DNA from: a virus
Direction: 5' to 3' (one strand)
IMG/VR virus record: IMGVR_UViG_3300047510_003019
Span: 1 to 59,228 of that record
Length of the DNA stretch: 59,228 nucleotides
Made by a program: the position numbers and the translations under genes. Shown here piece after piece: positions 43,273-51,166 of the stretch. The notes under the pieces were generated by a model. The model did no database searches and had not been told where the DNA came from. It saw only the letters and a list, made by a program, of their open reading frames with translations. The stretch's first letter is position 1. Each line of letters opens with the position of its first letter.

Positions 43273-44688
43273 ATGTCTCAAAAAACAATAGAGAGTAATC
43301 AATCCGGTCCAAAATTACCAGGAGCAACAACTCCACTTTTTATAAAAACAAAGACTACATTTATTCCAGATGTAAATGGAAATCCAATCGCAAACACAAC
43401 AAAAACAGAACTATTATATACTCCTAACGGAAGTCAATTTTTTGTAGCTGCAACTTCAACAAAAGGAGGAGCTGCAGGATCTTGGGAATTGAAAAAATAT
43501 ACACCTGCCGAAATATTTGAAACTGGTATCTCACAGTATGCACAACCTGATGGAACAATTCTAGGACCTACAGCAGCTATATCATTAAACACTTCTGGTG
43601 GAATAATGTATCAAGCTGCTCAAAATTCAATAAAGCAAGCGGCGACTTCCAATGGAATTGTCGGTGGATATCAAAAACCACTAGCAAGTAGTTTACAAAA
43701 TACCGCCATTCCAGGTTCAAATCCTCAACCACAAGCACCTCAACAAGGTGGAGCAAATGGACCAGCACCAGCACAACCAGTATTACCGACACCAGGAGAA
43801 AGTGTAGGTGATTTAAAGACTATAGATGTTCCATTAGAAGCAGCACAATTATCCATAGCACCTACTTCAGGATTAAGATATCCGAAGGAAATGAAAACTG
43901 AGCAAGATAAAATTAAATTTCAAGCTGTTAAAATAAAACCAAGAGCAGCATCAGGTACGGGATCACAATTTTCATTTGGATCTCCTGAATATGATATTGT
44001 TGATGGACCAGTTTGCTTATCAATTCAATCTCCAATTAATGATCAAAATTCTGTTGATTGGGGTCCAGACAGTGTAAGTGCAATTGATGCTGCAATATTT
44101 AATTTATCATATACTGCTATGGGTCCAGATGGAACACCTGGAGCAGATGTAGAAAGTCAAATTAAAAACGCATATAAAGAATTTATAACTCAAAGTGATA
44201 GAGTTAAAAGATATCTTGCAGGGCAAGCAGCAAGTCTTAACAATGTTTTGGCGAGAACTGATAACGTTATTCTCAATCCAAACCTTGAACTTCTTTTCCA
44301 AGCACCTCAATTAAGACCTTTTACCTTTACTTTTAAAATGTCTGCGAGAAATCAACCAGAAGCAAATGATATCAAAAAAATTATCAAATACTTTAAATAT
44401 CATATGGCGGTTAGAAAAGAGAAAGGAATTTTTCTAAGAGCTCCTCACGTTTTTACGATAAGATATTTGAAAGGTGAAACAGAAAATCATCCAGGAATTA
44501 ATTTAATTAGTCCAAATCCTACAACAAAAGCTTGTGCTCTTACAAACTGTTCTGTTGATTACACTCCACTTGGATCTTATATGACTTATAATGATGGAAC
44601 CATGGTTTCTTATACTTTAAATTTACAGTTTCAAGAAATCACTCCAGTTTATGATACTGATTACGATGGTCATCCAATAGGTTACTAA
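43273..44688 (+). CDS. 48: gp48-like baseplate tail-tube cap
   Basis: A 471-residue protein. The core (residues of about 235-471) has the T4 gp48 motifs VCLSIQSPINDQNSVDWG, NPNLELLFQAPQLRPFTFTFKMSARNQPEA, KIIKYFKYHMAVRKEKGIFL and an FTIRYLKG strand. The N-terminal 130 residues and a Pro/Gln-rich linker (PQPQAPQQGGANGPAPAQP) are extra compared with T4 gp48 (about 364 residues). gp48 binds gp54 and caps the baseplate dome. The start overlaps a short upstream frame (TGATG). Confidence 0.85.
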   Translation: MSQKTIESNQSGPKLPGATTPLFIKTKTTFIPDVNGNPIANTTKTELLYTPNGSQFFVAATSTKGGAAGSWELKKYTPAEIFETGISQYAQPDGTILGPTAAISLNTSGGIMYQAAQNSIKQAATSNGIVGGYQKPLASSLQNTAIPGSNPQPQAPQQGGANGPAPAQPVLPTPGESVGDLKTIDVPLEAAQLSIAPTSGLRYPKEMKTEQDKIKFQAVKIKPRAASGTGSQFSFGSPEYDIVDGPVCLSIQSPINDQNSVDWGPDSVSAIDAAIFNLSYTAMGPDGTPGADVESQIKNAYKEFITQSDRVKRYLAGQAASLNNVLARTDNVILNPNLELLFQAPQLRPFTFTFKMSARNQPEANDIKKIIKYFKYHMAVRKEKGIFLRAPHVFTIRYLKGETENHPGINLISPNPTTKACALTNCSVDYTPLGSYMTYNDGTMVSYTLNLQFQEITPVYDTDYDGHPIGY

Positions 44689-44689
44689 A

Positions 44690-45703
44690 ATGACTAAACC
44701 ATACTTCAGACAAGTACCAAACTTTGATTATGTCTCCAGAAATCCAGGAGACAAATATATCTCTGAGTATATTCCAGTTAAAAATCTTTTTAAGCGTGGA
44801 AAGTTAAGAGAAGATATTTTTGGCGACTTAGCATTTTTTGAGAAGTATTCAATTATTGGTGACGAGAGACCTGATAATGTTGCTAATAAGTTTTATGAAG
44901 ACTCCACATTAGATTGGGTAGTTCTTCTTTCTAACAACATTTTGAATATTCAATCAGAGTGGCCTATGACTCAAGATACCTTTGATAAGGTGATGCTAGA
45001 AAAGTATGGTTCTTATGAAAACTTATATTCTGGGGTTCATCATTATGAAACAGAAGAAATTAGGAATTCGTTGGGCATTACAGTTCTTAAAAATGGTTTG
45101 AGAATATCTCAAAATTGGAAGACTAATGGAAACTTTATAGAGACTATTAATTCAATTATTAACTCAATAGCAGCAACTCAAGATGGCGGAGTTACTCCGA
45201 GCAAAACTGTAAGTGTTTTTATGAGAGATAATATTCCAGCATCTGTGGGAGATCAGATTACAATTGATGGAGTTTCTGAAAGAGAATATAACGGAAAACA
45301 TATTATTACTGAAATATCTGGAAGTTATTTTACTTATGAACTTCCAGATATTCCAAATATTCTTATTCCGGCAATTTCTACTTCTGGAAAAGAACAAGTT
45401 AATTATACATTATTGGAAAATTCTTTAATTAGCAGTCTCACCAATCCACGATATTATGAATTCTGGGATGATGGTCTCGGATATTCTGTTCAGATTCCTT
45501 CAACTTCTTTTGTGAAACCAATAACAAATTATGAATATGAAAAGCAAATAGAAGAGGATAAGAGAAATATTTTTGTGCTCAAACCAAGATACTTAAATGT
45601 AGTGTTTAATGATATGGACGATATTATGCCATATAAAAAAGGGTCTCAACAATATGTGTCTGAGACCCTTAAGAGAGGAGATAATATTAGACTTTATACT
45701 TGA
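44690..45703 (+). CDS. 53: gp53-like baseplate wedge protein (extended)
   Basis: A 337-residue protein. The N-terminal 125 residues match T4 gp53 (YFRQVPNFDYVSR...YIPVKNLFKRGKLREDIFGDLAFFEKYSIIGDERPDNVANKFYEDSTLDWVVLL). T4 gp53 is about 196 residues. The extra part includes an inserted beta domain (SKTVSVFMRDNIPASVGDQITIDGVSEREYNGKHII, residues of about 164-230). The C-terminus VLKPRYLNVVFNDMDDIMPYKKG is typical of cyanophage gp53. Its TGA abuts the gp32 stop in a TGATCA palindrome. Confidence 0.85.
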   Translation: MTKPYFRQVPNFDYVSRNPGDKYISEYIPVKNLFKRGKLREDIFGDLAFFEKYSIIGDERPDNVANKFYEDSTLDWVVLLSNNILNIQSEWPMTQDTFDKVMLEKYGSYENLYSGVHHYETEEIRNSLGITVLKNGLRISQNWKTNGNFIETINSIINSIAATQDGGVTPSKTVSVFMRDNIPASVGDQITIDGVSEREYNGKHIITEISGSYFTYELPDIPNILIPAISTSGKEQVNYTLLENSLISSLTNPRYYEFWDDGLGYSVQIPSTSFVKPITNYEYEKQIEEDKRNIFVLKPRYLNVVFNDMDDIMPYKKGSQQYVSETLKRGDNIRLYT

Positions 45704-46657
45704 TCACTCTTCAGCCAATTTTTGGAAATATGAGAGTGCATCATCTTCATCTTCATCATCCGAAGTGATCTTGGGAAGTGAAGGAGACTTGGAGCGATTG
45801 TAAGAATCCTCAAGTTCTTCCATTACTTTATCTTCACGACTTACAGGTTTGCTGTAAGATTCATATTCATCTTCCTGCTCTACCACAGCACGAGACTGTG
45901 TGGGAGTTGTAGTACCACCCAGACCAAGAACCATATTCATACGACGCTCAAGATCTTCATAAGACTTGAATTGGTCAGGTGCAGTAATTGCAGATAGAGA
46001 ATACTCTTTCTTCCACAGTGCTTCCAGAGCATCATCATCGTCCAGTAGAGGACCTACGCGATCAAATTCAGACTTATCATAATTCCAATAACCATCTTTC
46101 TTTACGATTTTGATTTTGAAATTAGCACCCTGCCAGAAGTCAAAAGGATTGATAGGATCTTCATCATCAAACTCTGGTTGCATAGCATTCAGAATCTTAT
46201 CAAAGATTTTCTTACCATACTTGAAAAGAAATACTTTACCTTCGTTTGCAGGATTAGCAGGATCCTTTACAACGTAGATATTGGAGTAGTAAGAAAGCTT
46301 ACGCTTTTGCTTACGAACAGTCTCTTTATCTTTTTCGTTACCACTATTCCAGAGACCACGATTGTACTCTGAGACAGGATCCTTCTGACCAATAGTAGTC
46401 AGAGAATTTTCAATAAACCATCCACCAGGACCTTGGAAAGCGTGAGAATACATCTTTACCCAAGGAAGTTCTTCACCATCAGGAGCGGGAAGAAAGCGAA
46501 TAGTTGCAGAACCAACACCAGTTTTATCCATCTCTGGTTTCCAGAGACGATCATCAGCACCACTATTGGTGGTATTATTCATCTTCTCAACCTGTTTCAC
46601 CAGTTTTTCAGTCAGTGAACCAAGAGAAGATTGTTTTTTAAGATTTTGAAAACTCAT
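45704..46657 (-). CDS. 32: gp32 single-stranded DNA-binding protein
   Basis: A 317-residue protein. It shows the T4 gp32 core: LWKPEMDKTGVGSATIRFLPAPDGEELPWVKMYSHAFQGPGGWFIENSLTTIG and YYSNIYVVKDPANPANEGKVFLFKYGKKIFDKI, with the OB-fold and zinc-region spacing, and an acidic C-terminal tail (SDDEDEDDALSYFQ) that recruits replication partners such as gp59. It coats single-stranded DNA in replication, recombination and repair. A sigma70-like promoter lies upstream in the DUF1825 gene. Confidence 0.93.
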   Translation of the reverse strand: MSFQNLKKQSSLGSLTEKLVKQVEKMNNTTNSGADDRLWKPEMDKTGVGSATIRFLPAPDGEELPWVKMYSHAFQGPGGWFIENSLTTIGQKDPVSEYNRGLWNSGNEKDKETVRKQKRKLSYYSNIYVVKDPANPANEGKVFLFKYGKKIFDKILNAMQPEFDDEDPINPFDFWQGANFKIKIVKKDGYWNYDKSEFDRVGPLLDDDDALEALWKKEYSLSAITAPDQFKSYEDLERRMNMVLGLGGTTTPTQSRAVVEQEDEYESYSKPVSREDKVMEELEDSYNRSKSPSLPKITSDDEDEDDALSYFQKLAEE

Positions 46658-46725
46658 TTAAATTACCTTTGATTAATTGGATTTGGCATTTGTGACTTTG
46701 CTTAATGGATCGTCCAGCCAAACTT

Positions 46726-46754
46726 ATTCTACAGGTCGGAACCAGTTTTGTCAA
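46726..46754 (-). promoter_or_regulatory. Sigma70-type promoter for gp32
   Basis: TTGACA (46749-46754), 17 bp, TAGAAT (46726-46731) on the minus strand, about 70 nt before the gp32 ATG. It lies at the 3' end of the DUF1825 gene. Confidence 0.7.
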
Positions 46755-47073
46755 TCTGTTCTTTCATCACTTCAAGCATCTTAGACATATTGTTAAGAAT
46801 GATATTCATATCAGTTCCAGGAGGCATACCCATCATAATTGCAGAATGCATAATACGTTCCTTCATTTCAATTGCTTCAGGATCATCAGATAAACTCATT
46901 CTTGTATAAAGAACTTTTTGTTTATCTAAAAGACGCTCCATTAATTCAACGTGTCTTATTCTTTCCTCTTTTTTCATAGAAGGAAACTTAAAGACACTCC
47001 CATAAACTTCTTCTTGAAGTTCAGAAATCTCAGCCATTTCTGCACGAACCATTTCAGAATCAAAGAAACTCAT
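46729..47073 (-). CDS. DUF1825-family protein
   Basis: A 114-residue helical protein. FDSEMVRAEMAEISELQEEVY, then RHVELMERLLDKQKVLYTRMSLSDDPEA, fits the DUF1825 family, which is shared by cyanobacteria and their T4-like phages. The function is unknown. Its 3' part holds the gp32 promoter, and its start overlaps the gp59 stop (ATGA), so it belongs to the replication operon. Confidence 0.75.
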   Translation of the reverse strand: MSFFDSEMVRAEMAEISELQEEVYGSVFKFPSMKKEERIRHVELMERLLDKQKVLYTRMSLSDDPEAIEMKERIMHSAIMMGMPPGTDMNIILNNMSKMLEVMKEQIDKTGSDL

Positions 47074-47666
47074 TTCTCTCCCAGAATTACTTCTTTTAAT
47101 ATTTTTTTAAATTTAAATACGTCAATATTTAGAAAGGAATTGTACTTTCTTATTCTACGACTGACGGTTTCCCACACTGGATCTTGTAGTTTCTTATCAA
47201 AGTCCTTACTAAACATAAAGATTTTATCGTAGATTACCAGAGTCTCTAAACTTACTTTACCAGTTAGAAACTTTTTAAGTAGTGGTGGGTGACCTTTAGA
47301 GCATTTAAAAACTTCATCAAACTTATTTTCTTCAAAGAGAGATTGTGATTCTTCCTTAAAAAGATAAGATAGTGATTGAATTTTTTTCTGCCAGTTCTGA
47401 TATCTTTCTTCTCCATCCTTCATCACCTCACCAATCCAGAGTGTTTCTGGGTCTTGACAAGAAACAAAGTTTGCAACAAAGAAGTCTTCTACTTCTTTTT
47501 CATCTCTTTGTCTTGACATCTTCTCAAAGAAAAATCTATCCTTCCGTTTATAAAAAGATTGAAGACTCGCTCTGGTTTTTTTATTGTACTTATGATAGTC
47601 GTAAGAGTCTTTTGTAAAATGATTTTTTAATGCAAGATAAGTTTTATAGCAGTCAAATGGCATCAT
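47070..47666 (-). CDS. 59: gp59-like helicase loader
   Basis: A 198-residue, almost all-helical basic protein. DCYKTYLALKNHFTKDSYDYHKYNKKTRASLQSFYKRKDRFFFEKMSR is the T4 gp59 N-terminal signature. gp59 places the gp41 helicase on gp32-coated forks. Order gp33-gp59-(DUF1825)-gp32 follows the T4 33-59-32 arrangement. Confidence 0.85.
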   Translation of the reverse strand: MMPFDCYKTYLALKNHFTKDSYDYHKYNKKTRASLQSFYKRKDRFFFEKMSRQRDEKEVEDFFVANFVSCQDPETLWIGEVMKDGEERYQNWQKKIQSLSYLFKEESQSLFEENKFDEVFKCSKGHPPLLKKFLTGKVSLETLVIYDKIFMFSKDFDKKLQDPVWETVSRRIRKYNSFLNIDVFKFKKILKEVILGEK

Positions 47667-47924
47667 TCAAAAAATTAATTTAGCACGGGAAGTTTTCTTA
47701 AGAAAATTGAGTTCCATCGCCTCATACTTAATTTTTTCTTTTAGTGGTTTTGAAATGAGTTTTGGAACTGATTCCAAATCAATATTGTTTTGCTCGCAGA
47801 AATAAATGATCGCATCAATATAATTCATTTCAATATTAATTTGCACAAGATTTTCAATTTCTTGTGCAAATTTAGATGGACAGAAAAACTTATTTTCTAG
47901 TGCTTTCTCTAATTCATTCTCCAT
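47667..47924 (-). CDS. 33: gp33-like late transcription co-activator
   Basis: About 85 residues from MENELEKALENKF (ATG at 47924); an ATG eight codons earlier also exists but overlaps the exonuclease gene more. KFAQEIENLVQINIEMNYIDAIIYFCEQNNIDLESVPKLI is the T4 gp33 core, which links RNA polymerase, gp55 and the sliding clamp at TATAAATA promoters. It is followed directly by gp59. Confidence 0.82.
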   Translation of the reverse strand: MENELEKALENKFFCPSKFAQEIENLVQINIEMNYIDAIIYFCEQNNIDLESVPKLISKPLKEKIKYEAMELNFLKKTSRAKLIF

Positions 47925-48594
47925 CTGGCCTAATATTGTGATGTACAAATTCTTTAATGTAACGAACTAATAACTTAATATAATCCCCTTTGTTTCTTTT
48001 GTCAAATACTTTGACTTCTCCTCCAGGCGTTACCATAATTGTAATAAGTTTGACTGAAGGAATTTTTGTCAGTTCATAGTAAGCAGTAGCATAAAACATT
48101 TCCTGAACAAAGTAATTTTCAAGCCATTCTTCTGGTTTAATTTTTTCAGAAGTTTTAAAGTCTATGACTGCAAGTTCTCCCTCGTATTCTCCAATACAAT
48201 CAACTCTTCCAGCAAGTCCAAGATATTCAGAATAAAGAGTTCTTTCAATTGCGTGAATATTATTTATCTTATCAAGATAAGGTTTAGCGTGATGAAACAT
48301 AATCTTTGTAATTGGTTGGTAGTTATTCCAATCCAATTCTTTGTTTTCCAAATAATCCTGACAGGCTTGGTGGAAATCAGTTCCTCTTGCAGTTGCTCTT
48401 TTAGTGATCCGATTTGCCTCTTCAAGACCTACTCTTTTTCTCCACTTAATAAAAATCTCACGATTATAAAACGAAGTCACAGAAGTAATTGAAGGCACCC
48501 ACTGACCATTTGGAAGATTGTACAGTCGGATGCCGTTGGTTTCTTTCTTTTCTAATTCAAGATCACCCAAATAATTATGATGAATAAATGTCAT
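47914..48594 (-). CDS. PD-(D/E)XK exonuclease (RecB/Cas4-like)
   Basis: A 226-residue protein. The nuclease core is GLAGRVDCIGEYEGELAVIDFKTSEK (residues of about 123-148: Asp, then Asp-X-Lys), with an upstream ARGTDFHQACQDYL helix and a downstream QEMFYATAYYELT helix, as in RecB-family exonucleases. It probably trims DNA ends in recombination or helps degrade host DNA. It is coupled to phoH (ATGA overlap) and to gp33. Confidence 0.82.
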   Translation of the reverse strand: MTFIHHNYLGDLELEKKETNGIRLYNLPNGQWVPSITSVTSFYNREIFIKWRKRVGLEEANRITKRATARGTDFHQACQDYLENKELDWNNYQPITKIMFHHAKPYLDKINNIHAIERTLYSEYLGLAGRVDCIGEYEGELAVIDFKTSEKIKPEEWLENYFVQEMFYATAYYELTKIPSVKLITIMVTPGGEVKVFDKRNKGDYIKLLVRYIKEFVHHNIRPDGE

Positions 48595-49349
48595 AAACCA
48601 CTTTCTATTTTTGCGAGAATATATTCTTTCACGAATCCAGAGCGAACAATATCTTCAACACCAAATTCAATAATATCAATTGAAGGCATATTACGAAGAA
48701 TTTTCATAAAATCAACGATACCATTTTTTTCATTTGACTTAATCAAATCAGATTGAGTTGCGTCGCCACAGAACATAATTTTTGAGTTTTCACCTACACG
48801 AGTGATGATGGAATCTAACTCGTGGAAGTTAAGATTCTGAAATTCATCTACAATGACAATTGCATTATCCAGGGTAGTTCCACGAATAAAAGAAGTACTC
48901 CAAAAACTAATCGTTCCTTGAGTTTTCAGATTTCCATAGAGCATCTCAAAGTCAGCATCTGAAGGAAGTTGGAACATAAACTTTACCATATTCTTATAAG
49001 GAATTTGATAAAGACTTGATTTATCTTCGTGATCTCCTGGAAGAAATCCAATCTCACGAGTAGCAACAAGAGACCTTACAATATAAATTTTTTCATATGG
49101 CGACCTTTCATCGAGAACATCTTGAAGTGCATTATAGAGTGTGATAAAAGTTTTACCAGTACCTGCACATCCATAAGCAACGATGTTTTGATTTGACTCG
49201 TATGCTTTATAAAGTAATTCTTGATTGTCAGTAAGAGGTTCAATCTCTCTCATTAATTCGGAGTTAATTGGTTTCTTACGTTTTGCTTGTTTTGCGGTAA
49301 GACCAACTCCGATTGGTTGTTCATTCGTCGTTCTTTTTCTTCTTGCCAT
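48591..49349 (-). CDS. phoH: PhoH-like P-loop ATPase
   Basis: A 252-residue protein with a Walker A motif YGCAGTGKTFI (about residues 58-68), AIVIVDEFQNLNFHELDSIITRVGENSKIMFCGDATQSDL (Walker B and PhoH hallmark) and a basic N-terminus. phoH is a common cyanophage gene. The biochemical role in the phage is not settled; an ATPase or helicase acting on RNA is likely. Confidence 0.9.
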   Translation of the reverse strand: MARRKRTTNEQPIGVGLTAKQAKRKKPINSELMREIEPLTDNQELLYKAYESNQNIVAYGCAGTGKTFITLYNALQDVLDERSPYEKIYIVRSLVATREIGFLPGDHEDKSSLYQIPYKNMVKFMFQLPSDADFEMLYGNLKTQGTISFWSTSFIRGTTLDNAIVIVDEFQNLNFHELDSIITRVGENSKIMFCGDATQSDLIKSNEKNGIVDFMKILRNMPSIDIIEFGVEDIVRSGFVKEYILAKIESGL

Positions 49350-49360
49350 ATAAAATTAAA

Positions 49361-49603
49361 TTAGATTTTTTTAACTTTTGAGCCAGGCATTTTTCCGGCA
49401 CGATCTAGTACATCATTCCATCCTGGATGTTTGTTGGCAAGTTTATTTTGCCACTCTCCGAGTTCTCCTGGAGTTGCACATCCTTCACTCCAATCGCGTT
49501 TCCAATCCGGATTCTCAACATACCACTGAGTGATATCGTGAACACTCATTTCAACGACTTTCTTCTCGCCAGTTTCTTTATGAATAATTGGATAGATTGC
49601 CAA
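49361..49603 (-). CDS. Conserved cyanophage hypothetical protein (80 aa)
   Basis: MAIYPIIHKETGEKKVVEMS...WYVENPDWKRDWSEGCATPGEL is a small conserved protein found next to phoH or thyX in T4-like cyanophages. The Trp/Pro-rich middle (NPDWKRDW) and a Lys-rich end (GSKVKKI) are typical. It looks like an FmdB-type leader without its Cys pairs; the function is unknown. Confidence 0.7.
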   Translation of the reverse strand: MAIYPIIHKETGEKKVVEMSVHDITQWYVENPDWKRDWSEGCATPGELGEWQNKLANKHPGWNDVLDRAGKMPGSKVKKI

Positions 49604-49626
49604 AGTTATTTCTCCATAGTGTGTAA

Positions 49627-49638
49627 GGATATTTATTC
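49627..49638 (-). promoter_or_regulatory. T4-type late promoter motif
   Basis: The minus strand reads GAATAAATATCC, 24 nt before the ATG at 49603. It overlaps the last codons of the 52-residue ORF. Confidence 0.4.
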
Positions 49639-49791
49639 GAGCGTGATAGACGGTGCATCATCACATTCAACACAGTCAATACATTCATCCATATCAGGAT
49701 TACTCTTAAGAAATTCTTGAAACTTCTCTTCAGTTACAAAAACCTTAAAAATGTGACCAGTAAGATGGTCTTTAATGCAATAACTTTTCAT
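49633..49791 (-). CDS. Small acidic Cys-containing protein (52 aa)
   Basis: The ATG at 49791 opens MKSYCIKDHLTGHIFKVFVT...MDECIDCVECDDAPSITLE. The Cys-X2-Cys-X2-Cys cluster near the C-terminus could bind a metal. It starts 6 nt after the thyX stop, so it is in the same operon. The family is unknown. Confidence 0.6.
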   Translation of the reverse strand: MKSYCIKDHLTGHIFKVFVTEEKFQEFLKSNPDMDECIDCVECDDAPSITLE

Positions 49792-49796
49792 AAAAC

Positions 49797-50552
49797 TCAG
49801 GGGCTAAGTCTTGCCTTATGTAGACGCTTCTCTTCATAATAACTAAAGATCTCAGGAACCCACGCTTTCATTACAGGAACCATTCCTTCACAAAGTGCTT
49901 GAATCTCTACTTGAGCATCTAGTTTTGCTCTTAGGTCTAGGAAGTGTAGTGCAGCACGAAGAGAGAATGAGACTACAAAGTTCTGACGAATATTCTGGGG
50001 AAGATAATCACGAAGATGTTCTTCCGCCATACCACGCTTCTCATAGCCCTCTGCATACCTCTCAGATGCCGATAGACAGAACTTTAACTGCCTTTCGTAA
50101 TCTTCCCTCGTCCATTCATACTTGTGCCCTTTACGGTCCAGGTAGAGACCTTCTGGACGCACATAATAAACCTCTTCTGGTTTCAGTTCACCCTTGGCAA
50201 CCTTCAGTACACGACGACCGGTATAACGCTGAGATTGAACATCAAAACTTACACCAACACGATGAGTTCTTGCCTGAACAATTACGTTGTGAACAAATCC
50301 AACACAATCTAAAGTAATTGCAGGATGTTCTAGTGGACCCCAATGACCTCTCTCATTTGCAAGCAGTTGTTCAATGACCCATTTACCACAATCCTTTTCT
50401 CCAGGAGTCATTTTGGTATGAATGGGATCTTCCGAATAGTCATTCTTACCTGCTTGATAAACAAGAGTTTGGGGAAGTTGCGTCTGACGAATCATCACAA
50501 CTTTCATATGTTGGTCTAATTCAAGAAGGTCTTTTGCTTTAATTGGTTTCAT
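49797..50552 (-). CDS. thyX: Flavin-dependent thymidylate synthase ThyX
   Basis: About 251 residues from the ATG at 50552 (the longer frame uses TTG). The ThyX signature is present: QARTHRVGVSFDVQSQRYTGRR (RHR...S.R type), and SLRAALHFLDLRAKLDAQVEIQ. It makes dTMP from dUMP with FAD and methylene-folate, supporting phage DNA synthesis. It is translationally coupled (TGATG) to a 51-residue ORF downstream of a strong promoter. Confidence 0.92.
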   Translation of the reverse strand: MKPIKAKDLLELDQHMKVVMIRQTQLPQTLVYQAGKNDYSEDPIHTKMTPGEKDCGKWVIEQLLANERGHWGPLEHPAITLDCVGFVHNVIVQARTHRVGVSFDVQSQRYTGRRVLKVAKGELKPEEVYYVRPEGLYLDRKGHKYEWTREDYERQLKFCLSASERYAEGYEKRGMAEEHLRDYLPQNIRQNFVVSFSLRAALHFLDLRAKLDAQVEIQALCEGMVPVMKAWVPEIFSYYEEKRLHKARLSP

Positions 50553-50707
50553 CAATCCTCTTCCTCGTAAAATTCAATATCATCATCAACCAAATATGGA
50601 GCAACCTCCTCATAATTCAAAGAAGGAGGTTCTTTTAGTTCTTCCTTTAAGGAACGAACAAGTAATTCCATATTATGAATAATCAGTTTTACTTTTTCTC
50701 GGTTCAT
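50552..50707 (-). CDS. Small acidic hypothetical protein (51 aa)
   Basis: MNREKVKLIIHNMELLVRSLKEELKE...DDDIEFYEEED: a basic helical start and a very acidic end. It is the first ORF after the strong promoter at 50729-50757, and its TGA overlaps the thyX ATG. It may be a translational leader for thyX. Confidence 0.6.
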   Translation of the reverse strand: MNREKVKLIIHNMELLVRSLKEELKEPPSLNYEEVAPYLVDDDIEFYEEED

Positions 50708-50728
50708 ATTATTATAATACTTATTAGT

Positions 50729-50757
50729 ATTCTACACAAAAAAAGGAAGGTTGTCAA
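50729..50757 (-). promoter_or_regulatory. Strong sigma70 promoter for thyX, nested in a terminator
   Basis: TTGACA (50752-50757), 17 bp, TAGAAT (50729-50734) on the minus strand, 22 nt before the ATG at 50707. The -35 lies in the loop of the hairpin at 50741-50768 and the hairpin's T-tract is part of the spacer. Confidence 0.75.
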
Positions 50758-50768
50758 TCCTTCCTTTT
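50741..50768. terminator. Bidirectional intrinsic terminator
   Basis: AAAAGGAAGG-TTGTCAAT-CCTTCCTTTT forms a 10-bp stem, with A/T tracts on both sides. It ends the small operon 50773-51005 on the minus strand, while its loop holds the -35 of the next promoter. Confidence 0.8.
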
Positions 50769-50772
50769 AATC

Positions 50773-50874
50773 TTATGCAACTTGTGGTTGCTTTGCCATA
50801 TTCAATTGTGCAATATGAAGTAGTTTTTCTTTCTTATCTTTTTTCTTTAGATAACGAACAAAATAAGTATTCAT
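50773..50874 (-). CDS. Small basic hypothetical protein (33 aa)
   Basis: MNTYFVRYLKKKDKKEKLLHIAQLNMAKQ... is Lys-rich and helical. Its ATG overlaps the stop of the 44-residue ORF upstream (ATGA), and a GGAGGTAG ribosome site precedes it. It ends just before the terminator. The function is unknown. Confidence 0.5.
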   Translation of the reverse strand: MNTYFVRYLKKKDKKEKLLHIAQLNMAKQPQVA

Positions 50875-51005
50875 TTTTCTACCTCCTTCACAAACTTAAC
50901 ACCACGATAGGTCTCATTATATTGTTGAGGTTGTTGCTGAGCCTGCTGCTGCTGGCGGCGAATTTCGGTGTCATATTCAACACCGCGATAAACGACTTTA
51001 GACAT
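50871..51005 (-). CDS. DUF4278-like small protein (44 aa)
   Basis: MSKVVYRGVEYDTEIRR then a Gln-rich linker and YNETYRGVKFVKEVEK. Two YRGV(E/K) strands resemble the DUF4278 motif of cyanobacteria (LxYRGxxY). An AAGGAG ribosome site lies 8 nt before the ATG. A 160-nt structured leader with a boxA-like element precedes it. Confidence 0.65.
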   Translation of the reverse strand: MSKVVYRGVEYDTEIRRQQQQAQQQPQQYNETYRGVKFVKEVEK

Positions 51006-51166
51006 TAGGGTTCTCCTTAGTTTTGAGTTAAAGAGCGTTCCTTCAGTCGGCGTTTGCGTTCGCTATTTGCGAATAGCGAATGAACGATCCGTTCCGCGTC
51101 GGCTTACTTCCGTCACATAATGTGATGAACGATATTATTATTTACCGGAAACTTTTGTATCTTTTG
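51006..51166 (-). other. Structured non-coding leader between speD and the DUF4278-like gene
   Basis: No ORF is evident. On the minus strand it holds a 6-bp palindromic hairpin (TCACAT-A-ATGTGA, 51113-51125), a 9-bp hairpin with tetraloop (51059-51080) and a boxA-like CGCTCTTTAAC (51027-51037). It is richer in G and C than its surroundings. Confidence 0.6.
51027..51037 (-). promoter_or_regulatory. boxA-like antitermination element
   Basis: The minus strand reads CGCTCTTTAAC, like the rrn boxA (TGCTCTTTAACA) bound by NusB/S10. It follows a 9-bp hairpin at 51059-51080 and lies 22 nt before the ATG at 51005. Confidence 0.45.

Noticed and set aside
43211-43273. 20-residue plus-strand ORF ending on the gp48 ATG
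   Set aside because: No ribosome site before its ATG and no recognisable sequence; it probably lies in the gp48 leader by chance, though coupling cannot be excluded.
49895-50317. 140-residue plus-strand frame opposite thyX
   Set aside because: The minus strand carries the full ThyX signature; the plus frame has no family features.
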